A stretch of DNA of 64,000 nt from Bog-473 sp963791455 (GCA_963791455.1 CAWBSM010000001.1:496001-560000), one strand, 5' to 3'. Positions 16,448-25,407 are shown, numbered from the stretch's first letter. Made by a program: numbers and translations. Notes: generated from the sequence alone by a model not told the origin.

Positions 16448-17283
16448 CGGTCAACGGGTCCGTCGAGCGGCGTGACGGGTCGCAGCGTGACGAACGTTGG
16501 TACCTGAGCGACGAGCGCGAGTTTCTGCATCGCTCCCTCCTCGACGCAGACCGTGAGCACGATGCGGGCGACTTGTCCGACGAGGACCACTCGCTCCTGG
16601 TGGCGCGGGACTCGACGCGCCTGGCCGAGGTGGAGGCCGAGCTCGCGCGGTTGGACCCCGAACCGACGGTCCCACCGCCGGCCGAGGCAGCCCCCGGCTC
16701 CGAAGGGGGACCGCTGTCCGTGTGGCGCGTGATCGGCCTCGTCGCGGCGTGCCTGCTCATTGTCACTGGTGCCGTGATCTTGGTGGTGCACTTCGTCCAG
16801 GCCCGCCAACCCGGCCAGGCGTCGTCGGGCAGCGTGACCCTCTCGCAGGCTCAACTGATCGAACAGCAACTGCAACAGGCGCTCGTGTTGAACAACCAGG
16901 GGCAGACCAAGGCGGCGTTGGTGCTCTACGACAAGGTGCTCTCCGAGGACCCGTCGAACCCCGCCGCGTTGGCCTACGCCGGGTATCTGCAGTGGAACGT
17001 CGGATCGGCCGCCCACGTCGCGTCGTTGGTGCGGATCGGGCGCGCCGAGATCGAGACCTCGGTCAAGGACTCGCCGACCTACTACGCGGGGCATCTCTTC
17101 TACGGGCTGGTGCTCGAGAATCAGGATCACAACGACAAGGCTGCCGCCGCCCAGTTCGACGACTTCTTGGCTGACCACCCGCCGGCCGCCGAGGTGCCGC
17201 AGGTCGCGCCGCTCGTGGTGGGCGCCTATCAGGCGGCAGGCGAGCCGGTGCCGGCGGCGTTCTCGAGCGCGTCAGCCCGATGA
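16444..17283 (+). CDS. CcmI-like TPR protein, last gene of ccm operon
   Basis: A 279-residue protein with a cytoplasmic N terminus containing RSLLDADREHDAGDLSDEDH, which recalls the CcmI/CycH segment ahead of the helix. One membrane helix (about 97-120) follows, then an extracytoplasmic tetratricopeptide-like region (ALVLNNQGQTKAALVLYDKV). CcmI-type proteins bind apocytochrome c and present it to CcmFH. GTG overlaps the ccmH stop. The family is poorly conserved, so the call rests on layout and position. Confidence 0.8.
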   Translation: MTVNGSVERRDGSQRDERWYLSDEREFLHRSLLDADREHDAGDLSDEDHSLLVARDSTRLAEVEAELARLDPEPTVPPPAEAAPGSEGGPLSVWRVIGLVAACLLIVTGAVILVVHFVQARQPGQASSGSVTLSQAQLIEQQLQQALVLNNQGQTKAALVLYDKVLSEDPSNPAALAYAGYLQWNVGSAAHVASLVRIGRAEIETSVKDSPTYYAGHLFYGLVLENQDHNDKAAAAQFDDFLADHPPAAEVPQVAPLVVGAYQAAGEPVPAAFSSASAR

Positions 17284-17313
17284 CCGGTTCGGGTGACGGG
17301 TTCGGTGGGGTCC

Positions 17314-18462
17314 TCAGCCCCGGAGCGACCGCAATTCGGCGACGACCCGGGTGAAGGCGTCGGCGAAGGCCGAGCAGTCAGCGTCCACGGTCGTCCAGCC
17401 CACGCTGACCCGCAGCGAGTGACTCGGGTCGACCCCCATCGCCTCGAGCACGGGCGAGGGCTCGATGCTCTCCGAGGAACACGCCGAGCCTGAGTGCACG
17501 GCGACGCCAGCCCGGTCCAAGCCGATGAGCACGGGCTCGGCCTCGACGCCCTGCACGCCGAGGCAGACGAGGTGGGGAAGGCGGTCTTCGGGCGAGACCG
17601 GTCCGACCACCTCGACGCCGTCCACCCCCAGTGCGGCGTCGACGACGGCAGCCATGTGGCGCCGGGCGGCCGTCGCTTCTATTCCCATGACCTGGTCCCC
17701 GTCCGACGCCAACACCGCCGCTGCGGCGCCGAAGGCGAGGAGGGCCAGCACGGGCTCGAGCCCAGCTCGTCGACCACGCTCCTGCTCGCCGCCCACGATG
17801 AGGGGATCGAACCGGCTCCCGCGCCGGACGATCAACGCTCCCGCTCCGGGCACCCCTCCGAACTTGTGGGCGCTGACGCTGACCAGGTCGGCCCCGAGCG
17901 CGCCCAGGTCGGTCGGGACGTGGCCACAGGCCGCGGCGGCGTCGACGTGCACGGTGATGCCGGCCGCACGACAGAGCCCGACGACCTCGTGCACCGGCTG
18001 GAGGGTGCCCACCTCGTGGTTGCCCCACTGGCAGTGGACCAGTGCGGGACGCGGCAGGTCGCCGTTCCGCAGGCGTTCCTGCAGGGCATCGACATCGAGC
18101 CCACCGGCCGAGTCGACCTCGATCTCCTCGGTCGGCGCGGCGCGCGCGGAGGCGTCCCGCACGGCGGAGTGCTCCACGGCGGCGCAGAGCACGGGCGCGC
18201 CGGGTACGGCACGGGTCGCGCCCCACACGGCCGCGTTGATTGCTTCTGTCCCCCCCGAAGTGAAGACCACCTGGCGCGCCGCGACACCCAACAGGTCTGC
18301 CACCTGCGTCCGTGCCCGCTCGAGCGCATCGCGGACGGTACGGCCTTCTTCGTGGAGCCGGCCGGGGTCGCCGGTCGGAAGCGTGGCCCACCGTGCGAGC
18401 GCGTCGAGGGCTTCGGGCCGCGGCGGTGTCGTGCTGGCGTGATCGAGGTAGGTGCGAGCCAC
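17314..18462 (-). CDS. Cysteine desulfurase (IscS/NifS type)
   Basis: A 382-residue PLP enzyme that removes sulfur from cysteine for iron-sulfur clusters, thiolated tRNA or cofactors. It starts TYLDHASTTPPRPEAL, has the phosphate-binding FTSGGTEAINAA, the PLP lysine in SVSAHKFGG (Lys200) and the catalytic cysteine in SGSACSSESIEPS (Cys328) on the flexible loop of group I enzymes. It lies eight bases after the SufR-like gene on the same strand, so it is probably under that regulator. Confidence 0.93.
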   Translation of the reverse strand: MARTYLDHASTTPPRPEALDALARWATLPTGDPGRLHEEGRTVRDALERARTQVADLLGVAARQVVFTSGGTEAINAAVWGATRAVPGAPVLCAAVEHSAVRDASARAAPTEEIEVDSAGGLDVDALQERLRNGDLPRPALVHCQWGNHEVGTLQPVHEVVGLCRAAGITVHVDAAAACGHVPTDLGALGADLVSVSAHKFGGVPGAGALIVRRGSRFDPLIVGGEQERGRRAGLEPVLALLAFGAAAAVLASDGDQVMGIEATAARRHMAAVVDAALGVDGVEVVGPVSPEDRLPHLVCLGVQGVEAEPVLIGLDRAGVAVHSGSACSSESIEPSPVLEAMGVDPSHSLRVSVGWTTVDADCSAFADAFTRVVAELRSLRG

Positions 18463-18469
18463 GCGCGGG

Positions 18470-19216
18470 TCAGGCAGAGGCGGTACAGGCGTCGTCGCCC
18501 CGGGCCCGCGAGGACAGGATCACCGGGAGGGCCTGTTGCGACGCCGTGCCGCAGAGCTGCGCGAGCAAGCCCTTGATCATCCCGCGGTCGACTGCGCACA
18601 GCACCGGGTTCGTGCTGCTGGCGTCACCGAAGGGGCACTGTTCGGCCACGACCGCGGTCGTCTCGCCGCGGTCCTCCGCGTGGGCGGCGAATCCGTGGGC
18701 GGTCAGCGTCTCGGCCACCACGTGCATGGCGGCTCGCACGGTGCGTTGACCCTCGCTCGGGGTCATGCGCGCCGCGAGGGAGCGGCCGTACTCCTCCCCG
18801 ACGTGTGCTGCCATCGCCTCCGCCTCTTCTGGCCCGAGCCGCTGCATCGCCTCGACGAGCAGTCGCATGAGGAGATCGTCCCGGCGTTGCATGAGGCCCA
18901 GGGTCAGTTCCTCTTCGACGCAGAAGAACCGCTTGGAGGGTCGGCCGGCGCCAACGGCGTTGCGTGCGGTCTCGACTCGGAGGTAGCCACCGTCGACCAG
19001 GCGCTGAAGGTGGTGGCGCGCCACGTTGGGGTGCAGCGAAAAGGTTGCCGCGACCTCCGTCGCGGTCGTTCCCGGCTGGGCGCGCACGTGGAGGAAGATG
19101 TCGCGCCGCGTCGGATCGCCGAAGGCGGCCGAAACGGCAGCGACCGCAGCGCTGAACCGGCCGTCGTCCGCACCGGTCGGTCGATCGGGCTCCACGGTGA
19201 TCGGAGCAGTGCTCAC
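18470..19216 (-). CDS. SufR-like iron-sulfur-sensing transcriptional regulator
   Basis: A 248-residue protein with a winged helix-turn-helix at about 25-95 (GTTATEVAATFSLHPNVARHHL) and a C-terminal sensor domain. Near the C terminus, cysteines are spaced exactly C-x12-C-x14-C (in EQCPFG, VLCAVD and QLCG), matching the C-x12-C-x13/14-C cluster ligands of SufR. SufR proteins repress iron-sulfur assembly genes when the cluster is present. It is followed by a cysteine desulfurase and divergent from mrp, which gives strong context. The target sites are not identified. Confidence 0.85.
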   Translation of the reverse strand: MSTAPITVEPDRPTGADDGRFSAAVAAVSAAFGDPTRRDIFLHVRAQPGTTATEVAATFSLHPNVARHHLQRLVDGGYLRVETARNAVGAGRPSKRFFCVEEELTLGLMQRRDDLLMRLLVEAMQRLGPEEAEAMAAHVGEEYGRSLAARMTPSEGQRTVRAAMHVVAETLTAHGFAAHAEDRGETTAVVAEQCPFGDASSTNPVLCAVDRGMIKGLLAQLCGTASQQALPVILSSRARGDDACTASA

Positions 19217-19319
19217 GCTGGGTAGTCTACCTGGGGATCAGCCCTTTCAGCTGGGGCGACGCGGCTGCGCCTCCGGCGCGTAGGACCGTCGATTCGGATC
19301 CATCCGGGACGAGGAGAGC

Positions 19320-20495
19320 ATGGCAGTCGATCGATCACAACTCGAGGCGGCATTGCACGCCGTCCGGGATCCCGAGCTGGGCCTGACGCTGGGCGAACTC
19401 GGCCTGCTCCGGGCCGCGCACCCGCGTCGGCGGCGCGTGCAGATTGAGGTGGCGCTCCCCGTCGCCGCCTGGCCCGGAACCGACGAGTTGGCCGATGAGA
19501 TCCATGCGGCGGCGCTGTCCGTGACCGGCGTCGAGGAAGTCGACCTCGAATTCGTCGTGATGACGGACGCAGAACGCGCCCGGCTCCGGCAGCGCCTGAG
19601 GGCCGGCATGCTCGGCGATCAGCCGCAGGCGGAAAGCGATGGCGCCGAGCACGGCCATGACCACGCCGGGCCCGGGCACGCCCACGCCGCGCCGGTGCCC
19701 GCTTTCCTTGGCCCAGAATCCACGACCCGGGTCGTCGGTGTCTCGTCGGGAAAGGGCGGCGTCGGCAAGTCGACCGTCACGGTGAACCTCGCCATCGCCT
19801 TGGCTCAAGCTGGCCACAGCGTCGGGTTGCTCGACGCCGACGTCTACGGTTTCTCGGTCCCCAAGATGCTGGGGACCGAGCACGACCCGATCATCATCGG
19901 CGACATCGTCATCCCGACCTCCATGCACGGGGTCCGGTGCCTGTCGATGGGCTACTTCGTGCCGGACGACCAGCCGGTCATCTGGCGGGGACCGATGCTG
20001 CACAAGGCGATCCAACAGTTCCTGACCGACGCCTACTGGGGGGAGCCGGACTTCGTCCTCGTCGACATGCCGCCGGGCACAGGTGACGTCGCCCTCACCT
20101 TGGCCGAGGTGATGCCCCGGGCCGAGATCGTGGTCGTGACCACACCGCAGGCGGCGGCGCAACGGGTGGCCCAGCGCTCTGCGTTCGCGGCCCGCCGGCT
20201 CAAGCTCTCGGTGCGCGGCGTGATCGAGAACATGAGTTGGTTCACCGGGGACGACGGGACGCGCTACGAGATCTTCGGCTCGGGTGGTGGCGAGACGCTG
20301 GCCGCCGACCTCGGTGTGCCGCTCCTCGGGCAGGTGCCGCTGGTGAGCGCGCTCCGTCTGGGCGGCGACGAGGGGCGACCGGTCACGGTCGTCGATCCGG
20401 ACGGCGAGACCGCCCGGTGCTTCCGCGCCATCGCCGCCAAGCTGGCCGCTCTCGGCCCGGCCCGGGTCTACCGACGGGAGCTCACACTGCGTTGA
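19320..20495 (+). CDS. mrp: Mrp/ApbC family iron-sulfur carrier ATPase
   Basis: A 391-residue P-loop protein. The N-terminal MIP18 (DUF59) domain (about 1-95) is joined by a His-rich linker (HGHDHAGPGHAHA) to an ATPase with the deviant Walker A VSSGKGGVGKSTVTVNLA. The usual CPxC cluster-binding cysteines of ApbC/Nbp35 are absent: the matching segment reads IENMSWFTGDDGTRYEIFG. GAGGAGA precedes the ATG. It is divergent from the SufR-like gene and converges, overlapping by 14 bases, on the diguanylate cyclase. Confidence 0.92.
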   Translation: MAVDRSQLEAALHAVRDPELGLTLGELGLLRAAHPRRRRVQIEVALPVAAWPGTDELADEIHAAALSVTGVEEVDLEFVVMTDAERARLRQRLRAGMLGDQPQAESDGAEHGHDHAGPGHAHAAPVPAFLGPESTTRVVGVSSGKGGVGKSTVTVNLAIALAQAGHSVGLLDADVYGFSVPKMLGTEHDPIIIGDIVIPTSMHGVRCLSMGYFVPDDQPVIWRGPMLHKAIQQFLTDAYWGEPDFVLVDMPPGTGDVALTLAEVMPRAEIVVVTTPQAAAQRVAQRSAFAARRLKLSVRGVIENMSWFTGDDGTRYEIFGSGGGETLAADLGVPLLGQVPLVSALRLGGDEGRPVTVVDPDGETARCFRAIAAKLAALGPARVYRRELTLR

Positions 20496-22095
20496 GCTGC
20501 GGGGCTCGGGTGGGACGGAGCCCCCATTTGAGGTTTGCCACGTCGCGGGCGTTGCTGCGGTAGAGCACGACCTGATCGCGGCCCAGCCGCTTGGCGTCGT
20601 ACATCGCGTTGTCGGCGTCGCGTAACAACGCGGCGGGTGAGGTGTTCGAGTCGGTCGTGACGACGACGCCGATGCTCGCCGTCACCACCAGGTGCGCCGC
20701 ACCGATCGACACGGGTTCACGCAGGCCGCGGCGGATGCGCTCGGCCATGTCCAGCGCATCGGCCTCGTGGTCCACCTCGCCGAACGCGACGAACTCGTCG
20801 CCGCCGAAACGGGCCACCACATCGACCCCGCGGGTCATGGCGGTCAGTCGGTCGGCCACCTCGTTGAGGATGATGTCGCCGGTGGAGTGGTCGGCCCGGT
20901 CGTTGACCAACTTGAAGCGGTCGAGATCGATGAAGAGCACCGCCACGGCGGTGCGGCGCCGCCCGACGTGGCTCAGGGACTCTTCCAACCGTTCCATGAA
21001 CAGCGCGCGATTGGCCAGGCCGGTGAGACCGTCGTGCGAGGCCTGGAACGCCATCTGCTCGGCCATCTCGCAACGCTCGATGGCGAGCCCGACCATGCTC
21101 GCCAGCTCGTCGAGCTTGCGTAGCTCGTCGCGCCCGAAGTAAGGCATGTAGCGGCTGATGTCGACGGCGAGAGCGTGGGTCGTGCCGCTGTGGGTCCGCA
21201 CGGTGATGCGGTGGTCCCTCCCAGCTTCGGGGTCAGGTTGCTTCTCCCACGGGTCGGCCCCGCCGCGGTCGAGCCACGCCGGGTAGCGCGCCACCACGGT
21301 GCCGTCGCCGGCCAGCAGGGCGGCTTCCGACGCGCCCACGAGCGCGCAGACGTGCGGCAGGAGGCGCTCGGCCACGTCCCGCGAGTCGCCGGCCGACACC
21401 AATTCGCCGATGGCGCGGCGGAACGCCTCGTCCTCCTTCCGGCTCAAGAAGACCCGCAGGAACGAGGGGAACACCAGGGCCATCAGGAACAGGACGCCCA
21501 TCACGACGGTGAGGGCCAGGGTGATCAGCCTGAAGACGGGCCCCTGCAGCCAGAGGGCGGCCACCACCACCTGGACCTCGAGCCCGGCGACGGCGAGGGC
21601 GAGTAGGTGCATCCGAGTCGCCGCGAGCGGGGGCTCACCCCGGCCGGCCATGAACAACCGGACCACCACGTAGGTGAACAGGAAGCCGAAGGCCACCGCG
21701 AAGCAAACGCGGTAGGCGAGGAAGCTCGGGGGCAGCGGGGATCCCCGTGTCGGCAGGTACGACAGCGAGAAGGTGAAGGCCACCATGCCGGCGGTCACCG
21801 CGAGGGCAAGCGCGCGCACCGTGCGGCTCGGTGTGCGGAACGAGGCGGCGAAGCGGAACAGGCAGTAGGGCACCAACAAGAGCAACGCGATGAGCCACTT
21901 GGCCACGTGCTGGTTGGTGATCAGACCCGGATCGATCTTGACGGCCAAGGAGACACCGCCCAGGAGGGCGAAGGAGAGGGCCACCCACCCGGCACCGCGG
22001 ATCCGGTGCCGTGCCCATTGCAGAATGGTGAGTGCGGCGAGCAGGACGAACTCGACTACGGAGACGTTCAACAGGACCTGTGTCCAGTGCGTCAA
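20482..22095 (-). CDS. Membrane-anchored diguanylate cyclase
   Basis: A 537-residue signalling protein. About seven hydrophobic segments fill residues 10-220 (7TM-type sensor), a GAF-like region follows (about 230-365), and a GGDEF domain occupies about 370-525. The catalytic motif RFGGDEFVAFGE is intact, so it should make cyclic di-GMP from two GTP. The Mg-binding Asp is in LFIDLDRFKLVND. There is no EAL domain. No RxxD inhibitory site is evident directly before GGDEF. Confidence 0.92.
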   Translation of the reverse strand: MTHWTQVLLNVSVVEFVLLAALTILQWARHRIRGAGWVALSFALLGGVSLAVKIDPGLITNQHVAKWLIALLLLVPYCLFRFAASFRTPSRTVRALALAVTAGMVAFTFSLSYLPTRGSPLPPSFLAYRVCFAVAFGFLFTYVVVRLFMAGRGEPPLAATRMHLLALAVAGLEVQVVVAALWLQGPVFRLITLALTVVMGVLFLMALVFPSFLRVFLSRKEDEAFRRAIGELVSAGDSRDVAERLLPHVCALVGASEAALLAGDGTVVARYPAWLDRGGADPWEKQPDPEAGRDHRITVRTHSGTTHALAVDISRYMPYFGRDELRKLDELASMVGLAIERCEMAEQMAFQASHDGLTGLANRALFMERLEESLSHVGRRRTAVAVLFIDLDRFKLVNDRADHSTGDIILNEVADRLTAMTRGVDVVARFGGDEFVAFGEVDHEADALDMAERIRRGLREPVSIGAAHLVVTASIGVVVTTDSNTSPAALLRDADNAMYDAKRLGRDQVVLYRSNARDVANLKWGLRPTRAPQLNAV

Positions 22096-22397
22096 CTCGT
22101 TCTCCCCTCCTGCGTCGCGTCGCCCTTGTCGCCAAGGCGTACGACGGTGCCCGCTCCGGGCTCGCCAGACCCGGGTCTCGCCAAGAACTCTACTCCCCGA
22201 CCGCGGGGGGCGATCGACAATTTATGGCACCGCACGCCCCACCTTGGTGCCGTCATCTCCGATGGAACCTCTTCCCAAGAATCGTCCGCACGTTACCGCA
22301 GCGACGTCCGACCAACCCCTCCCGGCCGGCGTCCGGCAGCCGCTCTCGCGGCCTCGGTACTCTCCTCGGTACTGTGAGGTCGGCGCGAGGAGGTGGC
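22096..22397. promoter_or_regulatory. 302-base intergenic region between diguanylate cyclase and VOC gene
   Basis: No credible gene is seen. It holds an inverted repeat GGCACC/GGTGCC (22226-22231 and 22246-22251) and two direct copies of CCTCGGTACT (22352-22361 and 22364-22373, period 12). The second copy overlaps a TACTGT -10-like element (22370-22375) ahead of the VOC gene, whose AGGAGG site follows. The cyclase promoter should lie at the other end. Confidence 0.4.
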
Positions 22398-22751
22398 ATG
22401 GCACAGGACTGGGCCCGGCCGGTGGTGCACTGGGAGATCGAGGCCAAGGACCCCGAACGTCAGCGGGCCTTCTACGCGGACCTCTTCAATTGGAAGATCG
22501 GGGACGGCTTCATCATGGAGATCCCGGCCGGCGTCGGGGGTCCCGAGCCCGGCCCAGGGGGCCACATCCGCGGCGGGGAGCGGTCCGGCGTCACCCTGTA
22601 CGTGCAGGTGGCGAACTTGCGCGTGTCGCTCGACAAGTCGGTGTCCCTCGGCGCGACGATCGTGGCCGAGCCCTTCGACGTCCCGAACGGCCCCACGCTC
22701 GCCGGGATCACCGACCCCGAGGGCAACCCGTTGATGCTGGTCCAGGCCTGA
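22398..22751 (+). CDS. VOC (glyoxalase/bleomycin-resistance fold) family protein
   Basis: A 117-residue single-module VOC protein. The motif VVHWEIEAKDPERQRAFYADLFNW is split here as VVHWEIEAKDPERQ then RAFYADLFNWKI, typical of the family, and the end GITDPEGNPLMLVQA carries the second beta-alpha half. Metal ligands are incomplete, so an enzymatic role is unproven. AGGAGG precedes the ATG. It is first of three closely spaced genes with a monooxygenase-like protein and an enoyl-CoA hydratase. Confidence 0.85.
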   Translation: MAQDWARPVVHWEIEAKDPERQRAFYADLFNWKIGDGFIMEIPAGVGGPEPGPGGHIRGGERSGVTLYVQVANLRVSLDKSVSLGATIVAEPFDVPNGPTLAGITDPEGNPLMLVQA

Positions 22752-22754
22752 TTC

Positions 22755-23045
22755 ATGTCGATCGTCGAGGTTGCGACGTTCCGGCTGGCCGAAGGGGTCA
22801 CCGACGAGATGTTCCTGAGCCTCGACCGGAGGGTGCAGACCGAGCTCGTGCCGAACCAACCCGGCTTCTGGCGGCGCACGACGGCTCGCCACGGCGAAGA
22901 CTGGCTGGTCGTCACCCTCTGGGCCTCCGAGGCCGACGCCGCCGCTTTCCAGCGGGTCGTGGAGGGCCACCCCCTGCAGGTCGAGTTCGAGCACGCGGCC
23001 GAGGCAGGTTCGCTCCACCTGACCCGCTACGCGACGCTGGACTGA
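22755..23045 (+). CDS. Antibiotic biosynthesis monooxygenase (ABM)-like dimeric alpha/beta-barrel protein
   Basis: A 96-residue protein (VEVATFRLAEGVTDEMFLSL, later QPGFWRRTTARHGEDWLVV) with the ferredoxin-like pattern of small ABM-domain proteins. Such proteins may be cofactor-free oxygenases or stress proteins; no substrate is indicated. It follows the VOC gene by three bases and precedes the hydratase by one base, so the three are co-transcribed. Confidence 0.7.
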   Translation: MSIVEVATFRLAEGVTDEMFLSLDRRVQTELVPNQPGFWRRTTARHGEDWLVVTLWASEADAAAFQRVVEGHPLQVEFEHAAEAGSLHLTRYATLD

Positions 23046-23046
23046 G

Positions 23047-23883
23047 GTGGAGCTCAGCGACCTCAAGGTCACCCGGTACGAGGTCCGCGACCGCGTCGCC
23101 ACTGTCACTCTGCACCGGCCCGATCGCCTCAACGCCTGGACCGGCCGAATGCACGCCGAGTACCGGGCCTTGCTCGAGCGGGCGGCCACCGACCCCGCGG
23201 TACGCGTCATCGTCGTCACGGGGTCGGGTCGCGGCTTTTGCGCCGGCGCGGACGCACGGGCGCTGGAGGGCCACGTCGAACGGGGCGCCTACGACCCCGG
23301 AGTGGGGGAGGAGGTGGCCAGGCCGGGCTACGGCGTCCGCCCCGAGTTCGACGCCGACTTTGCCTACCACTTCGGCATCCCCAAGCCGATCATTGCCGCC
23401 GTCAACGGGCCCGCGGCCGGAGTGGGTCTGGTGCTCGCCTGCTACTGCGACCTCCGCTTTGCGGCGCACGGAGCGAAGCTCACCACGGCGCACGGGCGGC
23501 TCGGACTTCCGGCCGAGTACGGGCTGTCGTGGCTGCTGCCACGCCTGATCGGCGTGACCCGCGCCGCCGACCTCCTGCTCTCGAGCCGAGTCGTGCTGGC
23601 CGAGGAGGCCGAGCAACTGGGGCTGGTCAATCGGGCGCTCCCGCCGGCCGAGCTCTTGCCGTCCACCTACGCCTATGCCCGCAGGCTCGCCGACGAGATC
23701 GCGCCGTCGTCCCTGGCGGTCACCAAGCTGCAGATCTATCGCGACCTGCACGGTGACGTGGCGACGTCGGTCCGTGAGGCGGCGGCGCGCATGGCCGAGA
23801 TGATGCAGGACGATGACTTCGCCGAGGGGGTGGCGGCGTTGACCGAGAAGCGCCCGCCCGCGTTTCCCGGCCGACCCCGCTGA
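23047..23883 (+). CDS. Enoyl-CoA hydratase/isomerase family protein
   Basis: A 278-residue crotonase-fold protein that starts at a GTG one base after the ABM-like gene. The oxyanion-hole segments are SGRGFCAGADARAL and AAVNGPAAGVGLVLACYCD. The position of the first catalytic Glu reads LTTAHGRLGLPAEYGLSWLL, in which Glu is in PAEYG. The family hydrates or isomerises acyl-CoA thioesters in beta-oxidation and aromatic or terpenoid degradation. The exact substrate is unknown. Confidence 0.9.
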   Translation: MELSDLKVTRYEVRDRVATVTLHRPDRLNAWTGRMHAEYRALLERAATDPAVRVIVVTGSGRGFCAGADARALEGHVERGAYDPGVGEEVARPGYGVRPEFDADFAYHFGIPKPIIAAVNGPAAGVGLVLACYCDLRFAAHGAKLTTAHGRLGLPAEYGLSWLLPRLIGVTRAADLLLSSRVVLAEEAEQLGLVNRALPPAELLPSTYAYARRLADEIAPSSLAVTKLQIYRDLHGDVATSVREAAARMAEMMQDDDFAEGVAALTEKRPPAFPGRPR

Positions 23884-23901
23884 GGCGGCCGCCGGGACGG
23901 T

Positions 23902-25083
23902 TCAGCCGTCGACGCCGGCGGGGAGCTTGGCCGGGTCCCAGCCCAGGTGGGCCACCGCCTGGCGGAACGCAAAGCGGTCGGTCATGCCGGCCACGTAGGT
24001 GACCGCGGCCCGCACCGCCTCCGGGCTCCCAGCGACGACGTCGGACCAGAACGGGGAGGCGGCCTGGTCGGCGACGAGGTGGGGCCGGTCCGAGAAGTGC
24101 TCGACCAGCGCGCGCAGCACGCTGATCACGGCGTCGCCCTGGCGCACGGACGCGTCGCGCAGGTAGATGCGCTCGTAGTTGCAGGCCCGGAAGGCGGCGA
24201 GCGCTTCTGCCGGCTCCTCCTCCATCCCCACCTGGCCTGTGCGCAGGGTGGCCGAGATGACGCCGGTGATGAACGCGTTCAACTGCGCACTGCGCCGCTC
24301 GCCGCACGCGGTGTGGACCGTGGCCGGGAGCTGGCGCGCGGACACGATGCCCGCCAACACGGCGTCCTCCCAGTCGTGGCACACGTAAGCGATCCGGTCG
24401 GCCCAGCTGACCACCTCTCCCTCGGGGGTCGACGGCGCCGGGCGAGACCAGCTGTGGTTGGCGATGCCGTCGACGGTCTCGGCGCACAGGTTGAGGGAGT
24501 CGAGGGAGACCGTCGCCCCCCATGGGGCGTGGTCGAACCCGCCGGGCACGTAGGGGTCGAGCGCGTCCTCGCTGGCGTGTCCGCCGGGCCCATGCCCGCA
24601 GTCGTGACCGAGGGCGATGGCCTCGGTGAGGGCCACGTTCACCCGGCACGCCCGCGCGATGGCCGTGGCGACCTGCGCCACCTCGAGGGCATGGGTGAGC
24701 CGGGTGCGCTGGTGGTCCTGGGGGAACACGAAGACCTGCGTCTTGCCGGCCAGCCGGCGGAACGAGGTGGCGTGGAGGATGCGGTCGCGGTCGCGCTCGA
24801 AACTGGTGCGCCAGAGGTCGGCCTGTTCGGGCCGCGCCCGGTTGCCCGCTCCCGACGCGCGTGTCGCGCCCGGTGCGAGGAGCGACTGCTCGAGCTCCTC
24901 GCGCTCCTCCCTCCCGCGCGGCAGAGCGGGGTGGACGCGGCCCTCCGGCGGGGCTCCGGGCGACGGTCCGATCCGGGCGTGGGAGTCGGCGTGGGCCAGA
25001 CGGACCGGCCCGGCGTAGCCCGCCATCGTCGCCGCCCAGCGGGCGCTGCGCTCCGACTCCCCGGGGAGCGGTGTGCTGCTCAT
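23902..25083 (-). CDS. dgt: dGTP triphosphohydrolase-like HD-domain protein
   Basis: A 393-residue HD phosphohydrolase. The metal site is visible as RTRLTHALEVAQVA, then ALGHDCGHGPGGH (HD pair), with the third Asp in VVSWADRIAYVCHD. The fold matches dGTPase/SAMHD-type enzymes, which cleave dNTPs to nucleosides and triphosphate. The N-terminal 85 residues are Pro/Gly/Arg-rich and less conserved, so the true start could be later. It is divergent from the DUF3107 gene. Confidence 0.88.
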   Translation of the reverse strand: MSSTPLPGESERSARWAATMAGYAGPVRLAHADSHARIGPSPGAPPEGRVHPALPRGREEREELEQSLLAPGATRASGAGNRARPEQADLWRTSFERDRDRILHATSFRRLAGKTQVFVFPQDHQRTRLTHALEVAQVATAIARACRVNVALTEAIALGHDCGHGPGGHASEDALDPYVPGGFDHAPWGATVSLDSLNLCAETVDGIANHSWSRPAPSTPEGEVVSWADRIAYVCHDWEDAVLAGIVSARQLPATVHTACGERRSAQLNAFITGVISATLRTGQVGMEEEPAEALAAFRACNYERIYLRDASVRQGDAVISVLRALVEHFSDRPHLVADQAASPFWSDVVAGSPEAVRAAVTYVAGMTDRFAFRQAVAHLGWDPAKLPAGVDG

Positions 25084-25163
25084 GTCCAGCAGTCTGCCCC
25101 GTCGCTGTAACGTCCAGGTGGCCCTCGGAACGCCCCGAGGCCCCGGGAGAGGAGCGAGACCAG

Positions 25164-25400
25164 GTGGACGTGCGCATCGGCATCACCCACACCCCCAAAG
25201 AGCTCGAGGTGGAGATGCCCGACGATGCCGACCGCAAGGAGCTGGTCAAGGGCATCGAGAAACAGCTCGAGACCGGGGACGGCGTGCTCTGGCTCACCGA
25301 TCGCAAGGGCCGCCAGGTGGGCATCCCCGTGGTCAAGATCGCTTACGTGGAGGTCGGGGCGCCCTCCTCGGAGCGCCGCGTCGGGTTCGGCGCGCCCTAG
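25164..25400 (+). CDS. DUF3107 family small protein
   Basis: A 78-residue protein starting VDVRIGITHTPKELEVEMPD and containing LWLTDRKGRQVGIPVVKIAYVEVG. It matches DUF3107, a small protein conserved in actinobacteria (the mycobacterial TB9.4 type) with no established function. GAGAGGAG lies upstream of the GTG. It stands seven bases before the two ArsA-like ATPase genes and is probably co-transcribed with them. Confidence 0.85.
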   Translation: MDVRIGITHTPKELEVEMPDDADRKELVKGIEKQLETGDGVLWLTDRKGRQVGIPVVKIAYVEVGAPSSERRVGFGAP

Positions 25401-25407
25401 GCCGTCG

